Shown: positions 40,360 through 52,275, counted from the first letter of the stretch. The stretch is DNA of 64,000 nucleotides from Pachydiplax longipennis (GCA_036926295.1 JAVFKF010000015.1:51036001-51100000), one strand, 5' to 3'. Numbers and translations: made by a program. The notes: a model not told the origin generated them from the sequence alone.

Positions 40360-40900
40360 CAAGTGGAAGTTGATTACGTACCGCTTTTCGAGATTAAAAA
40401 AGGAGTGTATTCGAGTATCTGTAAAGCATTTTTCTCATTGCTTTCGAACGTTAACTTTCCTCCTCCCTCTCTTCCCATCCTCGGTTTCGATGGCTACTTC
40501 CTGGTCGAAGCGTGCAACTCGCCCACTTACCAATCCCAAAAATCTCGTTATATTCTTCGGTACATCCCCTCCCCCCCCCAAACCCCCAATCCCACAACGA
40601 TTCTCCAACCCTTTTCCATTCGTCCCGTTTCTCTCCTTATCTCCATCCCTTTGTGAATTTCTTTCTCTGGCATCCCCACTCCTCCCTCCCCTCCATCCCC
40701 CATTCCAACTCCAACCTCCCCTCCAATTCTTTTTACCCCACCCCCTCGCATCCCACGGGAAAAGAAGGGGTGGGACCCAATCGACTGCATAGGGATAGGA
40801 TGGAATTGAAAAGAGTGGAATCAGCGGTGTAAACTGCATGGGACCAAGTAGGGGAAAAGGGATGGAAGGGGGCTTGTTTTATTTAGTAATGCCTTACGTC
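40360..40900. repeat. Strand-biased C-rich (minus G-rich) tract with G-quadruplex motif
   Basis: The plus strand is pyrimidine-rich over about 400 bases. C runs at 40566-40569, 40571-40579, 40583-40587 and 40591-40593 give four or more G tracts with loops of one to three bases on the minus strand. That satisfies the usual quadruplex rule. Long open frames here are made of Pro/Ser or Gly/Arg only and are not called. Confidence 0.6.
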
Positions 40901-41299
40901 CACTTCGCTATATAACTGGGTAAGGGTTTCAGGGTTCGCTGCTTATTCAAATTCGACAGTTGATTCCGGAGCTCGTTAGGCATAATTTACGACGCGGGCT
41001 TATGGGAGACTGACATATCTAATTATGTAAAATATCAATTTGGATAATTAAGAATAAATAAACGAAACTGTATCTTTGCAAACAACGAATTACCGGAAAA
41101 ATTAATTCTGTCCGGGAGCTCCCGTGAACGTGACAATTGCACAAATGTCCTTTAATATTTCGATAATAAGGAAAATGATGATTATTATGGCCATTGTCGG
41201 AGATTACTTTCAAATACTATTTTCATGTGCAAATGGAATATAAATGCACCTCTTTGCGTAGACATAGAAAAAGCACAGAATTTAGATAACTTAGGTCTT

Positions 41300-41870
41300 C
41301 TTCATTTCAAGCGAGCTGATCATTTGAAAAGTTCAAATTCAATCATAACGGATTTCATGATTGCCTCGTTGTAGCATTAAAAATCCAGTCTCGCCTTCGA
41401 CAGGTGGTCTCCTCCACAATAGATGTGCTGATGGATAATGAATGGGAATAGTCTGTAGAGCCAATGGTAGGATGAAGGATAAGGCTGGAGGCACACACGA
41501 GAGGCCTTCGTTATTTCGGATGGAACCAATTAATTTATTAATGACCCTATGCGGCAATCGTTTCAGCTGCCGCTTTGGTTCGTTTTCCCGATTACGTGAG
41601 TCACGGTTTTGCACCAATGCCCTCCCATACACACCCGTCGGGAATCTGCAGGAGGCTTAATGAAACCGATTGCTTATTGGCCCTGCATTTTTGACGCAGA
41701 GCCAGCCCCAATTCTTGCTTGTTTTTCTTTCCCAAGGCTCCAAACCCTCTGTTATTCTATTGGAGATGATGTTTTCCATATCCAATGCGTTTATTAATGG
41801 ATTCTTTCATCGTGGATGTCATTACGGCCGGTAATTTCCATGATTATTCGTATTTTACTCGGTCAAGTGG
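41300..41870. promoter_or_regulatory. Complex non-coding island with homeodomain-like sites
   Basis: Contains closely spaced TTAATTTATTAATGA, GCTTAATGAAAC and TTATTAATGG words near 41.53-41.80 kb in otherwise balanced-GC sequence. Overlapping open frames on both strands show no domain. Confidence 0.3.
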
Positions 41871-42479
41871 TGACGTTTATTCAAAAGACGTTCTTATTTA
41901 GTTTCACCTGATATATTAGTCAGCTTTTCAGATCTTTTGAATATGGTGTAATAATATGAGTTGTTAATATTTCGTTTCTGTTATAAATGATTTATCTCCA
42001 TCTATCAATCATTGGTGAATATCTTGATTCAATTATATTGTGCAACAAGTAGAAATTGATCAATTGCTGAATCCTTATATTTTATTTGAAAATTATAGAA
42101 TAATTGATATATTTTCTTCTTTAAATGTTACAAACAGCAGATAGTTCTCAAAAAATGATTCATTTCCAGCTATGTGGTTAAGAAACTATATATGTTTCAA
42201 AGAATGATTTGGATATTTTAGATGGTTCATCATTGTATACATATTTCATTAAAATATTTATTTAATTATACGAATGTCCTAATCAACACAATGGAAATGA
42301 TTGGTTGTCTGAATCCAATCTCATTAAAATCTTTGTTTACATGGAATGAATTCAGGTGCAACTTTATCAGTGACAGTTATTTAACTGTTATGTGAAGGAT
42401 TCAAACTGATATCCAATATTAGGAGTTTCGGGTTCGTTGTAAAAGGTATAAAGAATACAAAGACAAATGATATTTTTCT

Positions 42480-44420
42480 ACACTATTTATTATGAAAATA
42501 TAAATACAAAACTTACTATGTTGAGTTCTTGCATTTACGGCATGCTGGTCACATGATAGTATATATTTTGCAAGACAGAGAGTAGGATTACATGAGTGGG
42601 AATAGTGATGTTACCGGAGTGCCGAATGTACATTTGAGCAAAGTTTGTTTTTAGAGAAGCCGCTGATGTACAATCTCAATCACATACGGAAATGAGGCTT
42701 TCCGGCAAAAGATAGTCCTTTTTTAGTTATTGTAACAAATTCTGACTTCTCTTCCAAATATTGCTCTTAATGCAAATATATGGAAAAGGTGACACAGTCG
42801 AATGGCAAAATAACACAACAATAGAAACATACACTGTTGACTAGCATTTTCTTTTACAAAAATGTAATTGCTTGTCTTACACACAAAATTAACAAACTGC
42901 TTTCTTGAGAATTAACAGTTAAGTTGATTTTCACCAACCCTCATATTCTTTTACATTATTCCAAAAAATTATTTCAAAAACACGAAAAACAAGACAGTCA
43001 AAAGAAGAACGTTTTCATCACAATATAATTACCATAATTTAAGAATAACATTACAAAGACACAACAATCCAATTTTAAAAACAGCTAAACAATGAATGGT
43101 ATAAATAATAAATAGAAGGAACGACAATGAATCAATGGTCTCATTAAAATTGGTATTTAAGTCTTGGAACAGCATATTTTTGTTATTTTTCTTGTGACCT
43201 CATTCAAAATGTTGCTTTTGCAAGATGAATGTTTCTAGTCATAAACTTGGCTTCTGATATTTATGGCAAACTAAGACCTTCGAAGAAATGCTTTATTGCA
43301 TTTGAATTTTAAGTAGCTACCTGTGGACTTGGGGTGCTAAGACTAATTGAAGACTAGATCTAAATAATGACTCTGTATCTACAACGTATGTGAATGAAGC
43401 TTATCATGTTATACTGCGTACTTGATAAGACTTCTTATTCTCCTTCTCACCTTCGCCCTAATCCTTATTATGAAATTTATATAACTATTGCTCTATGTTC
43501 TGGGCAGTATTGCAGGGAGGATATTTAGGGCTATTTGACCTCCTCCCTGAATCGCCCATACTACGGATTTATTGCTTTGGAATACCCGGCATTTTCCTGG
43601 GTTCATCATGCTCCTTCGGGTAGATCACACAGTAGTTATTGCTCAATTATTGCAATAGGTTCCTGCGGCCTAAAGGAGTCAGGATCCCCTGACCCCTTGT
43701 CCAAGAAGCCTCAGATTTCCCAGTTATTGCCAGTGGAATGTATTAAATAATCAGTGCATGGTGTCCTTCACGGACAGATCCTGCATAAACACTCGAATCT
43801 ATATTGTTGATTTAAATATATTTATTTATGTATATATGTACACACAATCACACAAATACGCTCCTTTCATTCCAAAAAAGTAATCATCTTTTTACAGACG
43901 TTCACACATTTGCGCTCATACTTTTACAATCCGAAAAAATCCTCATTTCTCATTATTTTTCGGGAAGGCAAAGGCAAACCAAGCATCTACTTGGACTCAC
44001 AAGCCTCCGTGTACTCAAATGTCTTTTTTAAACCTCTTCCACCAATTTTTGTTTTTTTCGCAATTACAAGTAACATTATTCAACAAGAGTCTCCAGCTAA
44101 AAAGCTCAATGTACAACCAATCGCACTTTTTCATTTCGCATCGCCCTAATATGGAACATTTCCTCAAAAAAACCAGAATTAATTTCATCTATAAAATATT
44201 GTTCATTTATTACAAATTTCTATTGTATTTTTCCTTATGTGGTAAAAACAGAGAACCGAAGCTCCCGTTTTGTTTACACGCATGCATTGCTTAAACCGAT
44301 CCATGTAAATAATTACGAATTTGTTTCAGTCTATGTTTACCGGAATGGATTCCTAGAAAACGAACCGTTTTATCTACAACCTTTTCATCGCTGAATGCAT
44401 TCAAACCTTGCATAATTTAA
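42480..44420. other. Strand-asymmetric A/C-rich block (T/G-rich on minus)
   Basis: The plus strand is clearly rich in A and C through most of this block, especially 42.78-43.11 and 43.84-44.28 kb. AATAAA reads on the minus strand at its left edge (42491-42486). A TGTACATA Pumilio-type word reads on minus at 43842-43835. The pattern resembles the 3' UTR of a minus-strand transcript, but no coding exon is visible. Confidence 0.3.
43513..43549. repeat. 9-bp perfect hairpin
   Basis: CAGGGAGGA (43513-43521) and TCCTCCCTG (43541-43549) with a 19-nt loop, in a GC-richer patch (43.50-43.79 kb) inside the strand-asymmetric block. Confidence 0.8.
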
Positions 44421-47400
44421 TGCACATCTTCCTTGAACAAAGAGCAAAGAATTGGAAGGCACACGGTGAGGCTACAACTACGCATTTTTCAAATATTTCC
44501 TCGGTTTTACTTTATTTTTTACATCCAGATTCACTCGATTTCCAATTGTAAGCCATTGTCAAAAGGGAGAAAGAAGCGAAAGATGGTGCGAAACGATAGT
44601 GAGATTTCATTTACATCGAAGCGGGGTAGCTAAAATGGAGGGGATCATCAGAGTCCTTTAGTGAAAGAGCCGTTAGTTGATCCTTCGAAGAAAATAGATC
44701 TCCAAAGATAGGAACTGGGGATGAGGGGAAGTAGAGAAGCCCTTCATTAGCCTTAAAATCACCAAACGCACCCACGATGCAGACTTCCAGTTTCCGGTGA
44801 TTTAGAGTCTCCAATCTCCTTGATAATGAGACCTCTGGGCTACCCTACTCCTGAGGTCATTCAGTCACTCATTAATCCCGAAAATGGAATGGCAATCAGA
44901 CACGCTTTAAGGTGAAACCTCCATCGCTTGAGGATTCGTACAATGGTAAGGACTTCTAGGAGCTGTAATAGAAGGAGGACAAACAGCCCTTCGACTTGTA
45001 TTTACAGAATTTACTGTTTTGAAGAAAATCTCACAGAATAGAATTTAGTTAGGATTTGATAGGATTTAATTAATCAGCATGATAAGAGTATTCATTAACA
45101 AAATCACTATTGTTTCGCCAAAGTGAAAACAAAGAAAACTACGTCTTTTTCTACTGCAACTTTATGAGAGACAGCACATCTAGAGAAGTTTTTTTATTAG
45201 AAAGTTTTTATTTTTTGAGTGCTGATAGGAATGATTAGTTGGAAATGTTAGGAAAGGAAGAAGAAATTTGAATTAAATTAGCTACAAAAATCGAGTATTT
45301 ACTGGATCGCCTTTAGAATCCAATACTGACACCCGAAATACGTCCGGGCGGATTTGCGTCTTTGCCAAGGAACAACATGACACTCGCATACACACATACC
45401 CACAACTGTATATCACTTTTGTAAAAAACTCTTGTTGAACGCGTATAAATGCTTTGCCTTTTACAAATTACTTAGAATAGCTTACGCTTAGCAAATCATA
45501 CCGAAGAAATAAATATTAAATTAACTATAAGGTAAGGCGGTTAAATACAATGTGTATAATTCCACATATCCTCGCACACGCAAGCACTCACGCGGTTTAA
45601 TTGCTCGGGGTTTTCGGAGGTAAAACTGCGGAGGTTCTACAAAAAATCACGCGACAACTCACGTTGCCAATGACTCGCATCCATTTAAGTACATGGGAGC
45701 CGCTTTGGATTCTCTCTCATATTTGACTAGATTTCACTCAATCCTTAGCTGGTCCAAATCGACAGTTTTCGTCAATTTAACATCCTCTCCAGTTTCATCG
45801 CGCCATCGATGCCATAATTTTAGAAAAACAATATTGGGAAATTTTAATTTACTAAAGATATTAACCCTCAAAATAATCCTCACTGCTGGAAGCAAGCTGT
45901 GAAAGTTAGTTAAAAATTTTTCCAAAATGAATTTTACCTTCATAGAACGCCTCTTCGAGTAATTTAAATTTCTAGGGTAATATTTTGAAATGTGGCTGGT
46001 TAGTAAGCTAGAATGGACTAAGATAGTTGATTTTCCCCATACGCCATATGAGGCATCCAGACACTATGAGTTGTTGCAATGGGTAGCTTTCGATGTAGGG
46101 AGGGGACAGCGAGAATGGTAGTAATGCGTGCTTTAAGGCACAGATGAGGGAAGAAAGCAATGTGAAATGGGGAGGGGTGTGTACGCGATGGGAGGGACAA
46201 AGATAAAGGGTGTGGGATGGCAACAGTCGGTTCCACAAAATTAAAAACAAACAGGATTTCAGGGGAAAGAGGGGCAAGTAACAGAGGGGGCTCCACGGTA
46301 GGGGTAGAGAAACCATCTCAGCTGACGCGTCATCTCCTTTCTCTCTCACCCTTAATTTTCCCCTCCCTTTCTATCCCTCCTTTATAGTCGAATATTACAT
46401 TTTACTAGATGCGTCACTCTCCTCAGTAGATCATCGCTTTTCCATCCACTAATTAAAATTTGAAAGAGTGTTAATTAAAAGTCCTGGAACGCAAATCACA
46501 TGAAACGATACGCTAAAATGTCAATTTTGAAGAGGTTTTTTTTAATGTAGATTTTACTTGAATTAAAAATACTGAATGCATAAATTATCAACTCCTAGAA
46601 GTGTTATTTCCCCCCTGGACTCATACAAAACACAATGAAGCAATTGAAAACGTTTCTCAAGTCACTTCTCGGATACATAAATTAAATGATTCTTGCGTAT
46701 TCCTCCCAACTTCTCTATTTACATATTACTGTTTTCCCAACTGCTTCTCCAATGCTGTCTCATACTTCTGTTGCCTAGTGATCGCTTATGCATTACGAAG
46801 ATAATAGTTCACTCCTTACATCCACTTCCGCCCTCTGGTTTTCCCTCATCTACCTCAATTTATCAATTATATTTGCCTCAGTTCTACCAATTAAGACGTC
46901 TTCATTTAAAACCCAGTGTCATTAAAATTTCCTCCTCTTTCGCTTTGTCCGCATTTCTTTGGGAATGAATTGTCTTTTTCTCACCGAAAATGCTGCCTCT
47001 ACTTCTCTCTAAAATCCTTCCCTTTCCCCGTTGTTGCCTTCTTCCCTTCCAAAATCCTTCCCCTCTATCTCTTCTGCCTTTGTCCCGTCCCTCAGGAGCT
47101 ATTATGACTGTTTTCGGATGAAAGGAAAACAATCGAAGTTTTCTTTATTCTCGCAAGAACTTCGTTCATCCTCCCTCTCTTGTCCCTCTTAAGATTCCCA
47201 TCATCTTCCGCCATCTTCCCTTCTTGATTTAACCTTCTCCCTTTGGAAAGCCCTTTCGACTTAGTGGACTGATTTTTATGTATTTTTATCTCTCGACTGA
47301 AGGGATTCCATTAACTGATTTCAAGACGTCTACCAAAAGATAAAAATGCTTAACTTTGCCTTATCTAATATATTAATCGTTCCAATAAATAGTTTGATTG

Positions 47401-48190
47401 GTGTTTTACTGTTACTCTGTCAATTTTACTAATCACACAAAGGTTGCGCAGTCTGACATCTTGCGCATTTGCTTACAAATTTACTTTCAGATCTGAGACG
47501 CTATTAATTTTTATCTCGTGCGGAAGGAAAGGAAATTAAGAAGGATTTAAGAAGCGTTAATGAAGATAAATGAGGGTATTGATCCCTAAGAGAATCAACG
47601 TCCCGTAATCTGCGCTTCCTTTTCTCGCTCATGTGTTACGCTATCGTTCTCTCTTTTCCGAAGCTTCCGCGCTCTAAAACGCAGATCTCTATTGGGTTAC
47701 GCATCCTGATGGAATCTGTTGGGAGATGGTTGGATAGGGATCGATTCTCGAGCCCGAAATAAGGATAGAGAAGTGGGTGGGTCTCTGATGCTTTTGTGTG
47801 TTTGAGGAAGGTATTTGCAGAAGGTTTGAGTGCATCGTGGATTGGCTGAAGACCCTTGGGATTTCGCGGAGAGCAGTGCCTGAGTGCGCTCTGCTCAAGA
47901 GAAAGTTTAACGAAGAGGCGTTTGCATGGTATATGATAAACCTTGATTCCATTCTTCCCATCTATTAAGAAACGTTTCTTTTCAAGCCAGTAAATATTTT
48001 AGACTTGAAAGACTTCCCCTTTTAGATTTGGTAGCTCATTCTTGAATGTGTAATACTATGTTGAATTAATTTTAAAGAATAGATGGCGCATGATCGGAAG
48101 AGAATGTAGCATTGACGAAGTGAAAGGAAATCCAAGGATTATTCCTTATTTACATCATTGGACCAGCATTGGCCTTCAGAAACTCATTTA

Positions 48191-48220
48191 AATAATAGTA
48201 ATAATAATAATGATAATAAT
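48191..48220. repeat. Imperfect (AAT)n microsatellite
   Basis: About ten AAT units interrupted by single G substitutions. Confidence 0.9.
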
Positions 48221-48260
48221 CTATATACAAGTAAAATATTGCACTATCTCCCTAGCTTTA

Positions 48261-48293
48261 ATATCTATATATAATTTCATTGTATATAGATAT
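48261..48293. repeat. AT-rich 11-bp inverted repeat
   Basis: ATATCTATATA (48261-48271) and its exact reverse complement (48283-48293) flank an 11-nt loop, just after the AAT microsatellite. Confidence 0.85.
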
Positions 48294-48888
48294 ATACTAA
48301 TTTTTCGTGGCTATATTTAAAATGTACACGTATTTGCAAAAATATTGCATGAACTATGAGATTCTTGACTTTCCATAAAAAAATTCATGTTAACGGCTAA
48401 AGGCGTCACCTAAAATTTTTCACAAATCTCCTCCGTGAGTTAAAAAGTCTCTTCATTTGTCTTATTCTTAAAGTTCGTGCACAATGGAATGTTTATCGAA
48501 GTGGAGAGATGACGACGGGTCATTAAGACACGCGCTCTAAAAGTGAACACGAGATCATTTCGTAAACTATGTTATTTTACACTTCAAAAATCCAACTAAC
48601 AAAAGGAATTCATTTGAATCTTTCTCTATCAGAATATAAATATTACCGTTAAAAATCTGTTTAACATGTTTAAAATAGTCATCAATATATTGTAAACCAT
48701 AATATGGGAATAAAACGCATGCTTCTCTTATGTTACCATGACATGCCATTTGTAAATATAGGCTAAAACGGTGTTTATCGGTTTTTGGCTCTATTGAATA
48801 TAAATATGGCTATCGGCCAAGGACATGGGAAGCGTTTGCGGAATATATTCAATGTCCTACACAGCTTCATCTTCTCTGGCGTCCGTCC

Positions 48889-48902
48889 GTCACCATGGCA
48901 AC
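48889..48902. promoter_or_regulatory. RFX X-box motif
   Basis: GTCACCATGGCAAC fits the X-box consensus GTNNCCATGGNAAC bound by RFX factors, with both half-sites and the AT spacer present. It lies about 0.3 kb beyond the predicted 3' end of scratch in a GC-richer patch. RFX controls ciliogenic genes in insect sensory neurons. Which gene it would serve is not visible. Confidence 0.5.
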
Positions 48903-49012
48903 AAAAGGCGCTTCACTTGAATGCATTCCACTAATGACTAGTTCTCTCACTAGATTCGGTTAACTTATAAACTATAAATATATTCACAGTATTCGTTGTG
49001 TTTGAAACCCTG

Positions 49013-49030
49013 CTCGTCCGCGGGGACGAG
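49013..49030. repeat. GC-rich 7-bp hairpin
   Basis: CTCGTCC and GGACGAG flank a four-base GCGG loop. It lies between the X-box and the predicted 3' end of scratch. Confidence 0.8.
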
Positions 49031-49246
49031 TCTCGGATAATTGTTTGAAAATATAAACAGGTTCAAACCAGGTGGTGTCTAAAAACTAATTGTAACGGAT
49101 TCTTCTTTAATATTACTCCATTCACACCGTCTCCGATATCCCTGGACTCGCAAAAAGTAAAATGAAGGAACACTCATTTCCACCCGACAAGCTGGGGGAG
49201 GCTTTTGTTTTCAATAAATATATAAAAATTATATTCTCTTTCAAAA

Positions 49247-49273
49247 TTTATTGAAAAGTATCACCGTTTTATT
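49247..49273 (-). terminator. Tandem AATAAA polyadenylation signals (scratch 3' end)
   Basis: AATAAA reads on the minus strand at 49273-49268 and again at 49252-49247. About 50-90 nt further on the minus strand is a G/T-rich stretch (around GTCGGGTGGAAATGAGTGTT), suitable as a downstream element. Together they make a plausible cleavage region near 49,220-49,240. Confidence 0.5.
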
Positions 49274-50303
49274 TTTTTATAAATGCCGGCTTCAAAATAT
49301 TGTAGTATCCTCCAGTTTCGGAGGTTTCGTTTCTTTTGATCACATCAAGCGCTGTATTATAGGCTTGTTAGAGTTTTCGTTTACTTTCACTTGCTTGTGC
49401 GCACAAAAATTGGATTTAATTGCTTTTTTGTGCTTTAATGAAATGCACGCGACCTTAGCGGTCTTTTTCTTTAAATACTATCTTTTCTAAATTTACAAGT
49501 CCACCGGTCGAAGACGGGCATGAATGGAACTTAAGTTGTACAAAGTGCATTCTTATTGCCTTAAATTTAATTATCTACAGTGTATAAAAACCCTTGCAAT
49601 GAAACTTATTGCTAACCGCTTCTATTGTAATGCAGCAGTTAAAAAGTACTCAATCTATGTATTGAAACTATATGCCTTTACAAGGTACAAGCTTAAGTCT
49701 TTGTATAAAAATTCTCTCTCGTTTCAACTAGTAAAATCTTCCTCTATATTAATAAATTCTCTTTTTAGTGTACTAAAATGTTATGCTGATGTTTATAATA
49801 TAATTGAATAGGCTGTCTTGCAATAATATCCTGTGGTGTGAAGGCTTTTTATAAGAGCAGATATAGCTGCAGTAAATAGGGCACTTGCGTTATGTATTAA
49901 ATCCTTCATGCTCTCCTTAATAGTTACAAAAAAGCGCTCTAAAAACGTGCTTATAAAATGCCTTGGACGCATTTAGCATCGTTTTAAAATCGTCTTTCAT
50001 GTTAAAAATCTGAACTCAGAATTTACAAGGTTTCATACCCCCGATCCGCCCGATTACTATTCATGCTTTCAGAAAACAAACACGTTGCAATCGAGCGATT
50101 ACAAGAAATCACCGAACACTTGTATGTACAACATACCCTTTACACAATAAAACGATACCGTTTCGAGCCTTGCATCTCCGATGCAAAGGCTTTCTTATCG
50201 TTACGGAATTTATGAAAACTTCAATCTCTTACGTATAAAAAGAGGACGCAACGCTGTCGGAAAAAGGTTCATTCACCTGTTTCTCTCAAGCAAAAAGATT
50301 CCC
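49247..50303 (-). other. scrt: Probable 3' UTR of scratch
   Basis: About 1.05 kb of AT-rich, non-coding sequence follows the scratch stop codon and ends at two closely spaced AATAAA signals. One TGTACATA (minus strand, 50130-50123) fits the Pumilio-site consensus UGUANAUA. The extent is inferred from the signals. ATTAAA variants near 49.41, 49.43 and 49.56 kb could give shorter forms. Confidence 0.5.
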
Positions 50304-52249
50304 TCAGCCAGGGTAAACAGTGGTAAGAGGTGGAGGAGAATAATGCAGAGGTTGGGGAGAAGGCAGGACCGTAGAGCCGTTCATAGGGCCGTCAGGAACT
50401 TGAAGCGATGGATGACACAGCTGATGGGGCGCATGATGTTGCTGAGGCTGTGGAGAAGGCCCCTGATTTTGCTGCTGGTGTTGCTGCGCTTGTCCAACCA
50501 ATGGTGACTCTGGACTCATCTGGTGTTGAGAGGCCTCGCAGCTATCCCCGCTGTCTCCGCCGCCCTCCGAGCCATCCTTGAAGCATGCAGACTCGTAGTG
50601 CTTGTTGAGGTACGACTTGAGGGCGAAGGATTTGTGACACCGGGAGCAACGGAAGTTCTTAGCGGCGGAATGAGTCTGCATATGCGCCCTCAGGTTCGAC
50701 CTGTCTGCAAACGCCTTTCCGCAGTGCGCACAGCCGTACGGCTTCTCTCCCGTATGAGACCTCAGGTGACCCTGAAGCAGCCAAGGACGAGAGAAGGCCT
50801 TACCGCACACTCCGCATACGTGACTTAGGCTGTGCGTCAGCACGTGCATAGCCAGGGCAGGCATGCTCACGTATGCCTTCCCGCACGTGCTGCACTTCTT
50901 TGCGGACTGTGAGTCGAGGCTTCTGTGGGTCTGCTTATGCCTTGACAGGTTTGAAGAAGTGGCGTAGTTCTTGCCACATTCAGGACAGGTGTACCGCGGT
51001 CTCTCGTTGTTGGGCCCAGGAACGACGGCTCCAATCGAAGTTAGAGAGCCAGACTTTCTTTTTGATCTCCCGTCACTAACGAAAAACGCCTCGTAAGTGT
51101 ACGCCACCGTCTTGCCTTGGTTTAATCTGAACACCTGAGGTGTTTGGGGAGATGGCGGAGGGATCGGGTGGGAAGGATGGTGGCCGACACTGCTGTTGGA
51201 AGCAGAGTTGGGACTGTGAAGGATGGAAGGCTGGTTGCTTTCAGGTCTGTCATGGTCCATGTGGAGAGACAAAGGTTGGGAATGGACGGGTGAAGGCGAT
51301 GGTAAATCTTGAGTCGGAGGAACGCTGTGTCTCTGGGTTTCATCGGATGGAACTTGGCCAGGACCAACGTGATGTCCTCCTGCCTCTGTGCCCACAGCCG
51401 TCGTGGAAGAGCTAAGATCCAGGATGGCGTGGGCGGCCGTAATGTCCGTGTGAGGCCTTTGTCTTTCAGGTTGAGGTTCGGATGGTCCATCCAAGGAGTA
51501 AGGACGGTAGATGTCCTTCTTCTTCGGAGGTAGGGATAAAGCTGCTCCGGTGCTGGTGAAGCACATCGCCAAAGATTTCCTTGGTGTCGGGACGGGTGGC
51601 TGCGTGGTTGGTGGAGCCGGAGTACTATTCTCTTGCTGCGGAGGCTGAGGAGGTTGGTGCTGATCCTCCTGCTGCTGGGTTGCCGGAGTCGATGGTCTCG
51701 GCGTGGCAGATCTCGGACGGGATGGAGGCTGAGGAGGAGAGGTTTCATGGTGGGGTTGTTGATGATGGACGGCGCTGGGATGATGATGGTGGTGGTGTTG
51801 GAGAGAGGCCAAATGGAGTTGGTGTTGCGGGTGGACGAACGGATGGAGATGGGGACTTGCCTGTGGCGGTTGGAGGTGATGAGGAGGCACCGGATGTTGG
51901 TAATGAGGAGACGTGCTCTGGTTGTGGTGGTGTTCCGCCCATCTCCTCCACGCCTCCTCGTTGCTTTCCGGGGTCTGCGAGTGTGGTGGCATTGGCGGTG
52001 GAGGTGGAGGCAGGGCTAGGTGAGGAGGTGGTGTGGTGTACGGGGGTTGGTGGGGATGATGCGGGGGATGATGGTGGTGGTGTTGGGGAAGTGGGAGTGG
52101 AGGTGGTGGGGCATAGGCTGGACTCTGCAGGAGGAGTGAGGAATAGGATTCGCCATGAGGCGAGATTCCCATCTCATCTCTCTCCAATACCGGATGAATC
52201 CTTGGAAGGTATGCGGTGTAATTCAGAGTGGAAAGTTCCTGGACATATC
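50304..52249 (-). CDS. scrt: Scratch-family zinc-finger repressor, terminal coding exon
   Basis: This exon encodes the C-terminal 647 whole codons of Scratch, a Snail-superfamily nuclear repressor that promotes neuronal fate by binding E-box DNA. Counting from the first whole codon (Tyr), C2H2 fingers lie at about 419-441, 450-472, 476-498 and 504-526. A fifth, C2HC-type finger (ending ESAC) lies at 532-555, and all zinc ligands are present. Diagnostic Scratch stretches include SSNLSRHKQTHRSLDSQ, PALAMHVLTH, SRPWLLQGHLRSHTGEKPYG and FALKSYLNKH. Before the fingers lie TYEAFFVSDGRSKRK (about 384-398), IYRPYSLDG (246) and ITAAHAILDLSSS (269), which look like family blocks. The N-terminal part is Pro/His/Gln-rich with His runs at 56-60 and 151-156. 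The exon starts after a splice acceptor, with the first two bases completing a split codon (phase 1). The in-frame Met at 52289 lies in the intron and is not taken as the start. The SNAG-coding exon is not seen. Confidence 0.95.
50583..50993 (-). other. scrt: Five-zinc-finger DNA-binding domain of Scratch
   Basis: Five fingers in the order C2H2 x4 then C2HC, with the TGEKPYG linker only between fingers 3 and 4 and a longer HRSLDSQSAKK linker between fingers 1 and 2. That layout is the Snail/Scratch arrangement, and the finger sequences fit Scratch rather than Snail or Slug. No frameshift or lost ligand is visible, so the domain should be functional. Confidence 0.95.
51585..52124 (-). repeat. 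scrt: Pro/His/Gln-rich low-complexity coding tract in scratch
   Basis: About 180 codons dominated by Pro, His and Gln, with two His runs (five and six residues) and a six-Pro run. On the plus strand it reads as a G-rich tract full of GGTGGT and GATGATG units. Such tracts are common in insect transcription factors, evolve by slippage and are probably disordered. They also create long antisense open frames here, which should not be read as genes. Confidence 0.85.
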
Positions 52250-52275
52250 CTGCAAGTAAAGAAAAGGAAACGAAT
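52250..52275 (-). other. scrt: Splice acceptor of the scratch terminal exon
   Basis: On the minus strand a pyrimidine-rich run leads into TTTACTTGCAG immediately before GATATGTCC. The AG occupies 52251-52250, so the exon begins at 52249. It joins in phase 1: the upstream exon supplies the first base of a codon ending GA. Confidence 0.88.

Larger units (their letters stand above)
44421..49246. other. Non-coding DNA beyond the scratch 3' end
   Basis: Mixed composition: a plus-strand G-rich patch at 46.06-46.30 kb, a C/T-rich stretch at 46.6-47.25 kb, moderate GC at 47.58-47.96 kb, AT-rich repeats at 48.2-48.3 kb, and a GC-richer patch at 48.8-49.2 kb holding the X-box and a hairpin. No coding frame is convincing. 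Confidence 0.6.

Noticed and set aside
40370..40792. 140-codon plus frame and a 134-codon minus frame in the same tract
   Set aside because: Both are products of a C/T-rich strand: Pro/Ser/Leu on one side, Gly/Arg/Trp on the other.
51122..51748. 208-codon minus-strand frame in a second frame of scratch
   Set aside because: Shifted-frame reading of the same low-complexity coding region. The zinc-finger frame is the real one.
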